From contig JAKCOZ010000309.1 in assembly GCA_022605955.1 (NCBI GenBank), positions 186,001 through 250,000 on the forward strand: 64,000 nucleotides of DNA, read 5' to 3'. Below, piece after piece: positions 22,101-36,200 of the stretch (the stretch's first letter is position 1; each line of letters begins with the position of its first letter). The DNA comes from Rallus limicola (lineage: Eukaryota; Chordata; Aves; Gruiformes; Rallidae). The notes below the pieces were generated by a model. The model was not told the origin of the DNA. It made no database searches and worked only from the letters and a program-made list of their open reading frames with translations. Both the position numbers and the translations under genes were made by a program.

Positions 22101-23477
22101 AACGTCCAGCAATAACTCCCAAAGTAAAGAAGCTAGGCCTGAAAGGCATAGCTTGTCTGAAACCTCCTAACAGGACACACAAGCAGACCCTGTCACTTTG
22201 GCTCTCAGCCTTTTCCTTTGCCTGGAAAGAGGGAACATGCCTGGAACCTCCTACGGTGCTTTTCTCGGCCCTAGCAGACTGCAGTTCAAAACATGCTAAA
22301 CGTCCAGCAATAACTCCCAAAGTAAAGAAGCTAGGATTGAAAGGCATAGCTTGTCTGAAACCTCCTAACAGGACACACAAGCAGACCCTGTCACTTTGGC
22401 TCTCAGCCTTTTCCTTTGCCTGGAAAGAGGGAACATACCTGCTACCTCCTACGGTGCTTTTCTCGGCCCTAGCAGACTGCAGTTCAAAACATGCTAAACG
22501 TCCAGCAATAACTCCCAAAGTAAAGAAGCTAGGCATGAAAGGCATAGCTTGTCTGAAACCTCCTAACAGGACACACAAGCAGACCCTGTCACTTTGGCTC
22601 TCAGCCTTTTCCTTTGCCTGGAAAGAGGGAACATGCCTGGAACCTCCTACGGTGCTTTTCTCGGCCCTAGCAGACTGCAGTTCAAAACATGCTAAACGTC
22701 CAGCAATAACTCCCAAAGTAAAGAATCTAGGATTGAAAGGCATAGCTTGTCTGAAACCTCCTAACAGGACACACAAGCAGACCCTGTCACTTTGGCTCTC
22801 AGCCTTTTCCTTTGCCTGGAAAGAGGGAACATGCCTGGAACCTCCTACGGTGCTTTTCTCGGCCCTAGCAGACTGCAGTTCAAAACATGCTAAACGTCCA
22901 GCAATAACTCCCAAAGTAAAGAAGCTAGGCATGAAAGGCATAGCTTTTCTGAAACCTCCTAACAGGACACACAAGCAGACCCTGTCACTTTGGCTCTCAG
23001 CCTTTTCCTTTGCCTGGAAAGAGGGAACATGCCTGGAACCTCCTACGGTGCTTTTCTCGGCCCTAGCAGACTGCAGTTCAAAACATGCTAAACGTCCAGC
23101 AATAACTCCCAAAGTAAAGAAGCTAGGACTGAAAGGCATAGCTTGTCTGAAACCTCCTAACAGGACACACAAGCAGACCCTGTCACTTTGGCTCTCAGCC
23201 TTTTCCTTTGCCTGGAAAGAGGGAACATGCCTGGAACCTCCTACGGTGCTTTTCTCGGCCCTAGCAGACTGCAGTTCAAAACATGCTAAACGTCCAGCAA
23301 TAACTCCCAAAGTAAAGAAGCTAGGATTGAAAGGCATAGCTTGTCTGAAACCTCCTAACAGGACACACAAGCAGACCCTGTCACTTTGGCTCTCAGCCTT
23401 TTCCTTTGCCTGGAAAGAAGGAACATACCTGCTACCTCCTACAGTGCTTTTCTCAGCCCTAGCAGACTGCAGTTCAA

Positions 23478-26400
23478 AACACGCTAAACGTCCAGCAATA
23501 ACTCCCAAAGTAAAGAAGCTAGGATTGAAAGGCATAGCTTGTCTGAAACCTCCTAACAGGACACACAAGCAGACCCTGTCACTTTGGCTCTCAGCCTTTT
23601 CCTTTGCCTGGAAAGAAGGAACATACCTGCTACCTCCTACAGTGCTTTTCTCGGCCCTAGCAGACTGCAGTTCAAAACATGCTAAACGTCCAGCAATAAC
23701 TCCCAAAGTAAAGAAGCTAGGCATGAAAGGCATAGCTTGTCTGAAACCTCCTAACAGGACACACAAGCAGACCCTGTCACTTTGGCTCTCAGCCTTTTCC
23801 TTTGCCTGGAAAGAGGGAACATGCCTGGAACCTCCTACGGTGCTTTTCTCGGCCCTAGCAGACTGCAGTTCAAAACATGCTAAACGTCCAGCAATAACTC
23901 CCAAAGTAAAGAAGCTAGGCATGAAAGGCATAGCTTGTCTGAAACCTCCTAACAGGACACACAAGCAGACCCTGTCACTTTGGCTCTCAGCCTTTTCCTT
24001 TGCCTGGAAAGAGGGAACATGCCTGGAACCTCCTACGGTGCTTTTCTCGGCCCTAGCAGACTGCAGTTCAAAACATGCTAAACGTCCAGCAATAACTCCC
24101 AAAGTAAAGAAGCTAGGCATGAAAGGCATAGCTTGTCTGAAACCTCCTAACAGGACACACAAGCAGACCCTGTCACTTTGGCTCTCAGCCTTTTCCTTTG
24201 CCTGGAAAGAGGGAACATGCCTGGAACCTCCTACGGTGCTTTTCTCGGCCCTAGCAGACTGCAGTTCAAAACATGCTAAACGTCCAGCAATAACTCCCAA
24301 AGTAAAGAAGCTAGGCATGAAAGGCATAGCTTGTCTGAAACCTCCTAACAGGACACACAAGCAGACCCTGTCACTTTGGCTCTCAGCCTTTTCCTTTGCC
24401 TGGAAAGAGGGAACATGCCTGGAACCTCCTACGGTGCTTTTCTTGGCCCTAGCAGACTGCAGTTCAAAACATGCTAAACGTCCAGCAATAACTCCCAAAG
24501 TAAAGAAGCTAGGATTGAAAGGCATAGCTTGTCTGAAACCTCCTAACAGGACACACAAGCAGACCCTGTCACTTTGGCTCTCAGCCTTTTCCTTTGCCTG
24601 GAAAGAGGGAACATGCCTGGAACCTCCTACGGTGCTTTTCTCGGCCCTAGCAGACTGCAGTTCAAAACATGCTAAACGTCCAGCAATAACTCCCAAAGTA
24701 AAGAAGCTAGGACTGAAAGGCATAGCTTGTCTGAAACCTCCTAACAGGACACACAAGCAGACCCTGTCACTTTGGCTCTCAGCCTTTTCCTTTGCCTGGA
24801 AAGAGGGAACATGCCTGGAAGCTCCTACGGTGCTTTTCTCGGCCCTAGCAGACTGCAGTTCAAAACATGCTAAACGTCCAGCAATAACTCCCAAAGTAAA
24901 GAAGCTAGGATTGAAAGGCATAGCTTGTCTGAAACCTCCTAACAGGACACACAAGCAGACCCTGTCACTTTGGCTCTCAGCCTTTTCCTTTGCCTGGAAA
25001 GAGGGAACATGCCTGGAAGCTCCTACGGTGCTTTTCTCGGCCCTAGCAGACTGCAGTTCAAAACATGCTAAACGTCCAGCAATAACTCCCAAAGTAAAGA
25101 AGCTAGGACTGAAAGGCATAGCTTGTCTGAAACCTCCTAACAGGACACACAAGCAGACCCTGTCACTTTGGCTCTCAGCCTTTTCCTTTGCCTGGAAAGA
25201 AGGAACATACCTGCTACCTCCTACAGTGCTTTTCTCGGCCCTAGCAGACTGCAGTTCAAAACACGCTAAACGTCCAGCAATAACTCCCAAAGTAAAGAAG
25301 CTAGGCATGAAAGGCATAGCTTGTCTGAAACCTCCTAACAGGACACACAAGCAGACCCTGTCACTTTGGCTCTCAGCCTTTTCCTTTGCCTGGAAAGAAG
25401 GAACATACCTGCTACCTCCTACAGTGCTTTTCTCGGCCCTAGCAGACTGCAGTTCAAAACATGCTAAACGTCCAGCAATAACTCCCAAAGTAAAGAAGCT
25501 AGGCATGAAAGGCATAGCTTGTCTGAAACCTCCTAACAGGACACACAAGCAGACCCTGTCACTTTGGCTCTCAGCCTTTTCCTTTGCCTGGAAAGAGGGA
25601 ACATGCCTGGAACCTCCTACGGTGCTTTTCTCGGCCCTAGCAGACTGCAGTTCAAAACATGCTAAACGTCCAGCAATAACTCCCAAAGTAAAGAAGCTAG
25701 GCATGAAAGGCATAGCTTGTCTGAAACCTCCTAACAGGACACACAAGCAGACCCTGTCACTTTGGCTCTCAGCCTTTTCCTTTGCCTGGAAAGAGGGAAC
25801 ATGCCTGGAACCTCCTACGGTGCTTTTCTCGGCCCTAGCAGACTGCAGTTCAAAACATGCTAAACGTCCAGCAATAACTCCCAAAGTAAAGAAGCTAGGC
25901 ATGAAAGGCATAGCTTGTCTGAAACCTCCTAACAGGACACACAAGCAGACCCTGTCACTTTGGCTCTCAGCCTTTTCCTTTGCCTGGAAAGAGGGAACAT
26001 GCCTGGAACCTCCTACGGTGCTTTTCTCGGCCCTAGCAGACTGCAGTTCAAAACATGCTAAACGTCCAGCAATAACTCCCAAAGTAAAGAAGCTAGGCAT
26101 GAAAGGCATAGCTTGTCTGAAACCTCCTAACAGGACACACAAGCAGACCCTGTCACTTTGGCTCTCAGCCTTTTCCTTTGCCTGGAAAGAGGGAACATGC
26201 CTGGAACCTCCTACGGTGCTTTTCTTGGCCCTAGCAGACTGCAGTTCAAAACATGCTAAACGTCCAGCAATAACTCCCAAAGTAAAGAAGCTAGGATTGA
26301 AAGGCATAGCTTGTCTGAAACCTCCTAACAGGACACACAAGCAGACCCTGTCACTTTGGCTCTCAGCCTTTTCCTTTGCCTGGAAAGAGGGAACATGCCT

Positions 26401-27041
26401 GGAAGCTCCTACGGTGCTTTTCTCGGCCCTAGCAGACTGCAGTTCAAAACATGCTAAACGTCCAGCAATAACTCCCAAAGTAAAGAAGCTAGGACTGAAA
26501 GGCATAGCTTGTCTGAAACCTCCTAACAGGACACACAAGCAGACCCTGTCACTTTGGCTCTCAGCCTTTTCCTTTGCCTGGAAAGAGGGAACATGCCTGG
26601 AAGCTCCTACGGTGCTTTTCTCGGCCCTAGCAGACTGCAGTTCAAAACATGCTAAACGTCCAGCAATAACTCCCAAAGTAAAGAAGCTAGGATTGAAAGG
26701 CATAGCTTGTCTGAAACCTCCTAACAGGACACACAAGCAGACCCTGTCACTTTGGCTCTCAGCCTTTTCCTTTGCCTGGAAAGAGGGAACATGCCTGGAA
26801 GCTCCTACGGTGCTTTTCTCGGCCCTAGCAGACTGCAGTTCAAAACATGCTAAACGTCCAGCAATAACTCCCAAAGTAAAGAAGCTAGGCATGAAAGGCA
26901 TAGCTTGTCTGAAACCTCCTAACAGGACACACAAGCAGACCCTGTCACTTTGGCTCTCAGCCTTTTCCTTTGCCTGGAAAGAAGGAACATACCTGCTACC
27001 TCCTACAGTGCTTTTCTCGGCCCTAGCAGACTGCAGTTCAA
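23478..27041. repeat. Higher-order repeat: tandem duplication of a 9-monomer block
   Basis: Variant aacacgc at 23478 and 25260, and variant tcttgg at 24441 and 26223, both recur at 1,782 bp (9 x 198). In each copy a run of four ggcatg monomers precedes the tcttgg monomer. At least three substitutions separate the copies (ggattg against ggcatg near 23521/25303, cctcct against gctcct near 24620/26402, ggactg against ggcatg near 25108/26890), so this duplication is older than the 6-monomer one near 60 kb. Confidence 0.8.
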
Positions 27042-30000
27042 AACATGCTAAACGTCCAGCAATAACTCCCAAAGTAAAGAAGCTAGGACTGAAAGGCATA
27101 GCTTGTCTGAAACCTCCTAACAGGACACACAAGCAGACCCTGTCACTTTGGCTCTCAGCCTTTTCCTTTGCCTGGAAAGAGGGAACATGCCTGGAACCTC
27201 CTACGGTGCTTTTCTCGGCCCTAGCAGACTGCAGTTCAAAACATGCTAAACGTCCAGCAATAACTCCCAAAGTAAAGAAGCTAGGCATGAAAGGCATAGC
27301 TTGTCTGAAACCTCCTAACAGGACACACAAGCAGACCCTGTCACTTTGGCTCTCAGCCTTTTCCTTTGCCTGGAAAGAAGGAACATACCTGCTACCTCCT
27401 ACGGTGCTTTTCTCGGCCCTAGCAGACTGCAGTTCAAAACTTGCTAAACGTCCAGCAATAACTCCCAAAGTAAAGAAGCTAGGACTGAAAGGCATAGCTT
27501 GTCTGAAACCTCCTAACAGGACACACAAGCAGACCCTGTCACTTTGGCTCTCAGCCTTTTCCTTTGTCTGGAAAGAAGGAACATACCTGCTACCTCCTAC
27601 GGTGCTTTTCTCGGCCCTAGCAGACTGCAGTTCAAAACATGCTAAACGTCCAGCAATAACTCCCAAAGTAAAGAAGCTAGGACTGAAAGGCATAGCTTGT
27701 CTGAAACCTCCTAACAGGACACACAAGCAGACCCTGTCACTTTGGCTCTCAGCCTTTTCCTTTGCCTGGAAAGAGGGAACATGCCTGGAACCTCCTACGG
27801 TGCTTTTCTCGGCCCTAGCAGACTGCAGTTCAAAACATGCTAAACGTCCAGCAATAACTCCCAAAGTAAAGAAGCTAGGATTGAAAGGCATAGCTTGTCT
27901 GAAACCTCCTAACAGGACACACAAGCAGACCCTGTCACTTTGGCTCTCAGCCTTTTCCTTTGCCTGGAAAGAGGGAACATGCCTGGAAGCTCCTACGGTG
28001 CTTTTCTCGGCCCTAGCAGACTGCAGTTCAAAACATGCTAAACGTCCAGCAATAACTCCCAAAGTAAAGAAGCTAGGACTGAAAGGCATAGCTTGTCTGA
28101 AACCTCCTAACAGGACACACAAGCAGACCCTGTCACTTTGGCTCTCAGCCTTTTCCTTTGCCTGGAAAGAGGGAACATGCCTGGAACCTCCTACGGTGCT
28201 TTTCTCGGCCCTAGCAGACTGCAGTTCAAAACATGCTAAACGTCCAGCAATAACTCCCAAAGTAAAGAAGCTAGGCATGAAAGGCATAGCTTGTCTGAAA
28301 CCTCCTAACAGGACACACAAGCAGACCCTGTCACTTTGGCTCTCAGCCTTTTCCTTTGCCTGGAAAGAGGGAACATGCCTGGAACCTCCTACGGTGCTTT
28401 TCTCGGCCCTAGCAGACTGCAGTTCAAAACATGCTAAACGTCCAGCAATAACTCCCAAAGTAAAGAAGCTAGGCATGAAAGGCATAGCTTGTCTGAAACC
28501 TCCTAACAGGACACACAAGCAGACCCTGTCACTTTGGCTCTCAGCCTTTTCCTTTGCCTGGAAAGAAGGAACATACCTGCTACCTCCTACAGTGCTTTTC
28601 TCGGCCCTAGCAGACTGCAGTTCAAAACACGCTAAACGTCCAGCAATAACTCCCAAAGTAAAGAAGCTAGGCATGAAAGGCATAGCTTGTCTGAAACCTC
28701 CTAACAGGACACACAAGCAGACCCTGTCACTTTGGCTCTCAGCCTTTTCCTTTGCCTGGAAAGAAGGAACATACCTGCTACCTCCTACAGTGCTTTTCTC
28801 GGCCCTAGCAGACTGCAGTTCAAAACATGCTAAACGTCCAGCAATAACTCCCAAAGTAAAGAAGCTAGGACTGAAAGGCATAGCTTGTCTGAAACCTTAT
28901 AACAGGACACACAAGCAGACCCTGTCACTTTGGCTCTCAGCCTTTTCCTTTGCCTGGAAAGAGGGAACATGCCTGGAACCTCCTACGGTGCTTTTCTCGG
29001 CCCTAGCAGACTGCAGTTCAAAACATGCTAAACGTCCAGCAATAACTCCCAAAGTAAAGAAGCTAGGCATGAAAGGCATAGCTTGTCTGAAACCTCCTAA
29101 CAGGACACACAAGCAGACCCTGTCACTTTGGCTCTCAGCCTTTTCCTTTGCCTGGAAAGAGGGAACATGCCTGGAACCTCCTACGGTGCTTTTCTCGGCC
29201 CTAGCAGACTGCAGTTCAAAACATGCTAAACGTCCAGCAATAACTCCCAAAGTAAAGAAGCTAGGCATGAAAGGCATAGCTTGTCTGAAACCTCCTAACA
29301 GGACACACAAGCAGACCCTGTCACTTTGGCTCTCAGCCTTTTCCTTTGCCTGGAAAGAAGGAACATACCTGCTACCTCCTACAGTGCTTTTCTCGGCCCT
29401 AGCAGACTGCAGTTCAAAACATGCTAAACGTCCAGCAATAACTCCCAAAGTAAAGAAGCTAGGACTGAAAGGCATAGCTTGTCTGAAACCTCCTAACAGG
29501 ACACACAAGCAGACCCTGTCACTTTGGCTCTCAGCCTTTTCCTTTGCCTGGAAAGAGGGAACATGCCTGGAACCTCCTACGGTGCTTTTCTCGGCCCTAG
29601 CAGACTGCAGTTCAAAACATGCTAAACGTCCAGCAATAACTCCCAAAGTAAAGAAGCTAGGCATGAAAGGCATAGCTTGTCTGAAACCTCCTAACAGGAC
29701 ACACAAGCAGACCCTGTCACTTTGGCTCTCAGCCTTTTCCTTTGCCTGGAAAGAAGGAACATACCTGCTACCTCCTACGGTGCTTTTCTCGGCCCTAGCA
29801 GACTGCAGTTCAAAACATGCTAAACGTCCAGCAATAACTCCCAAAGTAAAGAAGCTAGGCATGAAAGGCATAGCTTGTCTGAAACCTCCTAACAGGACAC
29901 ACAAGCAGACCCTGTCACTTTGGCTCTCAGCCTTTTCCTTTGCCTGGAAAGAAGGAACATACCTGCTACCTCCTACAGTGCTTTTCTCGGCCCTAGCAGA

Positions 30001-33000
30001 CTGCAGTTCAAAACATGCTAAACGTCCAGCAATAACTCCCAAAGTAAAGAAGCTAGGACTGAAAGGCATAGCTTGTCTGAAACCTCCTAACAGGACACAC
30101 AAGCAGACCCTGTCACTTTGGCTCTCAGCCTTTTCCTTTGCCTGGAAAGAGGGAACATGCCTGGAACCTCCTACGGTGCTTTTCTCGGCCCTAGCAGACT
30201 GCAGTTCAAAACATGCTAAACGTCCATCAATAACTCCCAAAGTAAAGAAGCTAGGACTGAAAGGCATAGCTTGTCTGAAACCTCCTAACAGGACACACAA
30301 GCAGACCCTGTCACTTTGGCTCTCAGCCTTTTCCTTTGCCTGGAAAGAAGGAACATGCCTGCTACCTCCTACAGTGCTTTTCTCGGCCCTAGCAGACTGC
30401 AGTTCAAAACATGCTAAACGTCCAGCAATAACTCCCAAAGTAAAGAAGCTAGGACTGAAAGGCATAGCTTGTCTGAAACCTCCTAACAGGACACACAAGC
30501 AGACCCTGTCACTTTGGCTCTCAGCCTTTTCCTTTGCCTGGAAAGAAGGAACATACCTGCTACCTCCTACAGTGCTTTTCTCGGCCCTAGCAGACTGCAG
30601 TTCAAAACATGCTAAACGTCCAGCAATAACTCCCAAAGTAAAGAAGCTAGGCATGAAAGGCATAGCTTGTCTGAAACCTCCTAACAGGACACACAAGCAG
30701 ACCCTGTCACTTTGGCTCTCAGCCTTTTCCTTTGCCTGGAAAGAGGGAACATGCCTGGAACCTCCTACGGTGCTTTTCTCGGCCCTAGCAGACTGCAGTT
30801 CAAAACTTGCTAAACGTCCAGCAATAACTCCCAAAGTAAAGAAGCTAGGACTGAAAGGCATAGCTTGTCTGAAACCTCCTAACAGGACACACAAGCAGAC
30901 CCTGTCACTTTGGCTCTCAGCCTTTTCCTTTGTCTGGAAAGAAGGAACATACCTGCTACCTCCTACGGTGCTTTTCTCGGCCCTAGCAGACTGCAGTTCA
31001 AAACATGCTAAACGTCCAGCAATAACTCCCAAAGTAAAGAAGCTAGGACTGAAAGGCATAGCTTGTCTGAAACCTCCTAACAGGACACACAAGCAGACCC
31101 TGTCACTTTGGCTCTCAGCCTTTTCCTTTGCCTGGAAAGAGGGAACATGCCTGGAACCTCCTACGGTGCTTTTCTCGGCCCTAGCAGACTGCAGTTCAAA
31201 ACATGCTAAACGTCCAGCAATAACTCCCAAAGTAAAGAAGCTAGGATTGAAAGGCATAGCTTGTCTGAAACCTCCTAACAGGACACACAAGCAGACCCTG
31301 TCACTTTGGCTCTCAGCCTTTTCCTTTGCCTGGAAAGAGGGAACATGCCTGGAAGCTCCTACGGTGCTTTTCTCGGCCCTAGCAGACTGCAGTTCAAAAC
31401 ATGCTAAACGTCCAGCAATAACTCCCAAAGTAAAGAAGCTAGGACTGAAAGGCATAGCTTGTCTGAAACCTCCTAACAGGACACACAAGCAGACCCTGTC
31501 ACTTTGGCTCTCAGCCTTTTCCTTTGCCTGGAAAGAGGGAACATGCCTGGAACCTCCTACGGTGCTTTTCTCGGCCCTAGCAGACTGCAGTTCAAAACAT
31601 GCTAAACGTCCAGCAATAACTCCCAAAGTAAAGAAGCTAGGACTGAAAGGCATAGCTTGTCTGAAACCTCCTAACAGGACACACAAGCAGACCCTGTCAC
31701 TTTGGCTCTCAGCCTTTTCCTTTGCCTGGAAAGAGGGAACATGCCTGGAACCTCCTACGGTGCTTTTCTCGGCCCTAGCAGACTGCAGTTCAAAACATGC
31801 TAAACGTCCAGCAATAACTCCCAAAGTAAAGAAGCTAGGCATGAAAGGCATAGCTTGTCTGAAACCTCCTAACAGGACACACAAGCAGACCCTGTCACTT
31901 TGGCTCTCAGCCTTTTCCTTTGCCTGGAAAGAAGGAACATACCTGCTACCTCCTACAGTGCTTTTCTCGGCCCTAGCAGACTGCAGTTCAAAACACGCTA
32001 AACGTCCAGCAATAACTCCCAAAGTAAAGAAGCTAGGCATGAAAGGCATAGCTTGTCTGAAACCTCCTAACAGGACACACAAGCAGACCCTGTCACTTTG
32101 GCTCTCAGCCTTTTCCTTTGCCTGGAAAGAGGGAACATGCCTGGAACCTCCTACGGTGCTTTTCTCGGCCCTAGCAGACTGCAGTTCAAAACATGCTAAA
32201 CGTCCAGCAATAACTCCCAAAGTAAAGAAGCTAGGCATGAAAGGCATAGCTTGTCTGAAACCTCCTAACAGGACACACAAGCAGACCCTGTCACTTTGGC
32301 TCTCAGCCTTTTCCTTTGCCTGGAAAGAGGGAACATGCCTGGAACCTCCTACGGTGCTTTTCTCGGCCCTAGCAGACTGCAGTTCAAAACATGCTAAACG
32401 TCCAGCAATAACTCCCAAAGTAAAGAAGCTAGGCATGAAAGGCATAGCTTGTCTGAAACCTCCTAACAGGACACACAAGCAGACCCTGTCACTTTGGCTC
32501 TCAGCCTTTTCCTTTGCCTGGAAAGAAGGAACATACCTGCTACCTATAAAAGTGCTTTTCTCGGCCCTAGCAGACTGCAGTTCAAAACATGCTAAACGTC
32601 CAGCAATAACTGCTAAAGTAAAGAAGCTAGGCATGAAAGGCATAGCTTGTCTGAAACCTCCTAACAGGACACACAAGCAGACTCTGTCACTTTGGCTCTC
32701 AGCCTTTTCCTTTGCCTGGAAAGAGGGAACATGCCTGGAACCTCCTACGGTGCTTTTCTCGGCCCTAGCAGACTGCAGTTCAAAACATGCTAAACGTCCA
32801 GCAATAACTCCCAAAGTAAAGAAGCTAGGCATGAAAGGCATAGCTTGTCTGAAACCTCCTAACAGGACACACAAGCAGACCCTGTCACTTTGGCTCTCAG
32901 CCTTTTCCTTTGCCTGGAAAGAGGGAACATGCCTGGAACCTCCTACGGTGCTTTTCTCGGCCCTAGCAGACTGCAGTTCAAAACATGCTAAACGTCCAGC

Positions 33001-33260
33001 AATAACTCCCAAAGTAAAGAGGCTAGGACTGAAAGGCATAGATTGTGTGAAACCTCCTAACAGGACACACAAGCTGACCCTGTCACTTTGGCTCTCAGCC
33101 TTTTCCTTTGCCTGGAAAGAGGGAAAATGCCTGGAACCTCCTCCGGTGCTTTTCTCGGCCCTAGCAGACTGCAGTTCAAAACATGCTAAACGTCCAGCAA
33201 TAACTCCCAAAGTAAAGAAGCTAGGCCTGAAAGGCATAGCTTGTCTGAAACCTCCTAACA

Positions 33261-36200
33261 GGACACACGAGCAGACCCTGTCGCTTTGGCTCTCAGCCTT
33301 TTCCTTTGCCTGGAAAGAGGGAACATGCCTGGAACCTCCTACGGTGCTTTTCTCGGCCCTAGCAGACTGCAGTTCAAAACATGCTAAACGTCCAGCAATA
33401 ACTCCCAAAGTAAAGAAGCTAGGCATGAAAGGCATAGCTTGTCTGAAACCTCCTAACAGGACACACAAGCAGACCCTGTCACTTTGGCTCTCAGCCTTTT
33501 CCTTTGCCTGGAAAGAGGGAACATGCCTGGAACCTCCTACGGTGCTTTTCTCGGCCCTAGCAGACTGCAGTTCAAAACATGCTAAACGTCCAGCAATAAC
33601 TCCCAAAGTAAAGAAGCTAGGCATGAAAGGCATAGCTTGTCTGAAACCTCCTAACAGGACACACAAGCAGACTCTGTCACTTTGGCTCTCAGCCTTTTCC
33701 TTTGCCTGGAAAGAGGGAACATGCCTGGAACCTCCTACGGTGCTTTTCTCGGCCCTAGCAGACTGCAGTTCAAAACATGCTAAACGTCCAGCAATAACTC
33801 CCAAAGTAAAGAAGCTAGGACTGAAAGGCATAGCTTGTCTGAAACCTCCTAACAGGACACACAAGCTGACCCTGTCACTTTGGCTCTCAGCCTTTTCCTT
33901 TGCCTGGAAAGAGGGAACATGCCTGGAACCTCCTACGGTGCTTTTCTCGGCCCTAGCAGACTGCAGTTCAAAACATGCTAAACGTCCAGCAATAACTCCC
34001 AAAGTAAAGAAGCTAGGCATGAAAGGCATAGCTTGTCTGAAACCTCCTAACAGGACACACAAGCAGACCCTGTCACTTTGGCTCTCAGCCTTTTCCTTTG
34101 CCTGGAAAAAGGGAACATGCCTGGAAGCTCCTACGGTGCTTTTCTCGGCCCTAGCAGACTGCAGTTCAAAACATGCTAAACGTCCAGCAATAACTCCCAA
34201 AGTAAAGAAGCTAGGCATGAAAGGCATAGCTTGTCTGAAACCTCCTAACAGGACACACAAGCAGACCCTGTCACTTTGGCTCTCAGCCTTTTCCTTTGCC
34301 TGGAAAGAGGGAACATGCCTGGAAGCTCCTACGGTGCTTTTCTCGGCCCTAGCAGACTGCAGTTCAAAACATGCTAAACGTCCAGCAATAACTCCCAAAG
34401 TAAAGAAGCTAGGACTGAAAGGCATAGCTTGTCTGAAACCTCCTAACAGGACACACAAGCAGACCCTGTCACTTTGGCTCTCAGCCTTTTCCTTTGCCTG
34501 GAAAGAGGGAACATGCCTGGAACCTCCTACGGTGCTTTTCTCGGCCCTAGCAGACTGCAGTTCAAAACATGCTAAACGTCCAGCAATAACTCCCAAAGTA
34601 AAGAAGCTAGGCATGAAAGGCATAGCTTGTCTGAAACCTCCTAACAGGACACACAAGCAGACCCTGTCACTTTGGCTCTCAGCCTTTTCCTTTGCCTGGA
34701 AAGAGGGAACATGCCTGGAACCTCCTACGGTGCTTTTCTCGGCCCTAGCAGACTGCAGTTCAAAACATGCTAAACGTCCAGCAATAACTCCCAAAGTAAA
34801 GAAGCTAGGCATGAAAGGCATAGCTTGTCTGAAACCTCCTAACAGAACACACAAGCTGACCCTGTCACTTTGGCTCTCAGCCTTTTCCTTTGCCTGGAAA
34901 GAGGGAACATGCCTGGAACCTCCTACGGTGCTTTTCTCGGCCCTAGCAGACTGCAGTTCAAAACATGCTAAACGTCCAGCAATAACTCCCAAAGTAAAGA
35001 AGCTAGGCATGAAAGGCATAGCTTGTCTGAAACCTCCTAACAGGACACACAAGCAGACCCTGTCACTTTGGCTCTCAGCCTTTTCCTTTGCCTGGAAAGA
35101 GGGAACATGCCTGGAACCTCCTACGGTGCTTTTCTCGGCCCTAGCAGACTGCAGTTCAAAACATGCTAAACGTCCAGCAATAACTCCCAAAGTAAAGAAG
35201 CTAGGACTGAAAGGCATAGCTTGTCTGAAACCTCCTAACAGGACACACAAGCAGACCCTGTCACTTTGGCTCTCAGCCTTTTCCTTTGCCTGGAAAGAGG
35301 GAACATGCCTGGAACCTCCTACGGTGCTTTTCTCGGCCCTAGCAGACTGCAGTTCAAAACATGCTAAACGTCCAGCAATAACTCCCAAAGTAAAGAAGCT
35401 AGGCATGAAAGGCATAGCTTGTCTGAAACCTCCTAACAGGACACACAAGCAGACCCTGTCACTTTGGCTCTCAGCCTTTTCCTTTGCCTGGAAAGAGGGA
35501 ACATGCCTGGAACCTCCTACGGTGCTTTTCTCGGCCCTAGCAGACTGCAGTTCAAAACACGCTAAACGTCCAGCAATAACTCCCAAAGTAAAGAAGCTAG
35601 GCATGAAAGGCATAGCTTGTCTGAAACCTCCTAACAGGACACACAAGCAGACCCTGTCACTTTGGCTCTCAGCCTTTTCCTTTGCCTGGAAAGAGGGAAC
35701 ATGCCTGGAACCTCCTACGGTGCTTTTCTCGGCCCTAGCAGACTGCAGTTCAAAACATGCTAAACGTCCAGCAATAACTCCCAAAGTAAAGAAGCTAGGC
35801 ATGAAAGGCATAGCTTGTCTGAAACCTCCTAACAGGACACACAAGCAGACCCTGTCACTTTGGCTCTCAGCCTTTTCCTTTGCCTGGAAAGAGGGAACAT
35901 GCCTGGAACCTCCTACGGTGCTTTTCTCGGCCCTAGCAGACTGCAGTTCAAAACATGCTAAACGTCCAGCAATAACTCCCAAAGTAAAGAAGCTAGGCAT
36001 GAAAGGCATAGCTTGTCTGAAACCTCCTAACAGGACACACAAGCAGACCCTGTCACTTTGGCTCTCAGCCTTTTCCTTTGCCTGGAAAGAAGGAACATAC
36101 CTGCTACCTATAAAAGTGCTTTTCTCGGCCCTAGCAGACTGCAGTTCAAAACATGCTAAACGTCCAGCAATAACTCCCAAAGTAAAGAAGCTAGGCATGA

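Noticed and set aside
19194..24737. A 14-monomer higher-order duplication starting at the ggacaaac monomers near 19204 and 21976
   Set aside because: Only the first monomer matches; the flavours and variants of the following monomers differ, so a block duplication is not supported.
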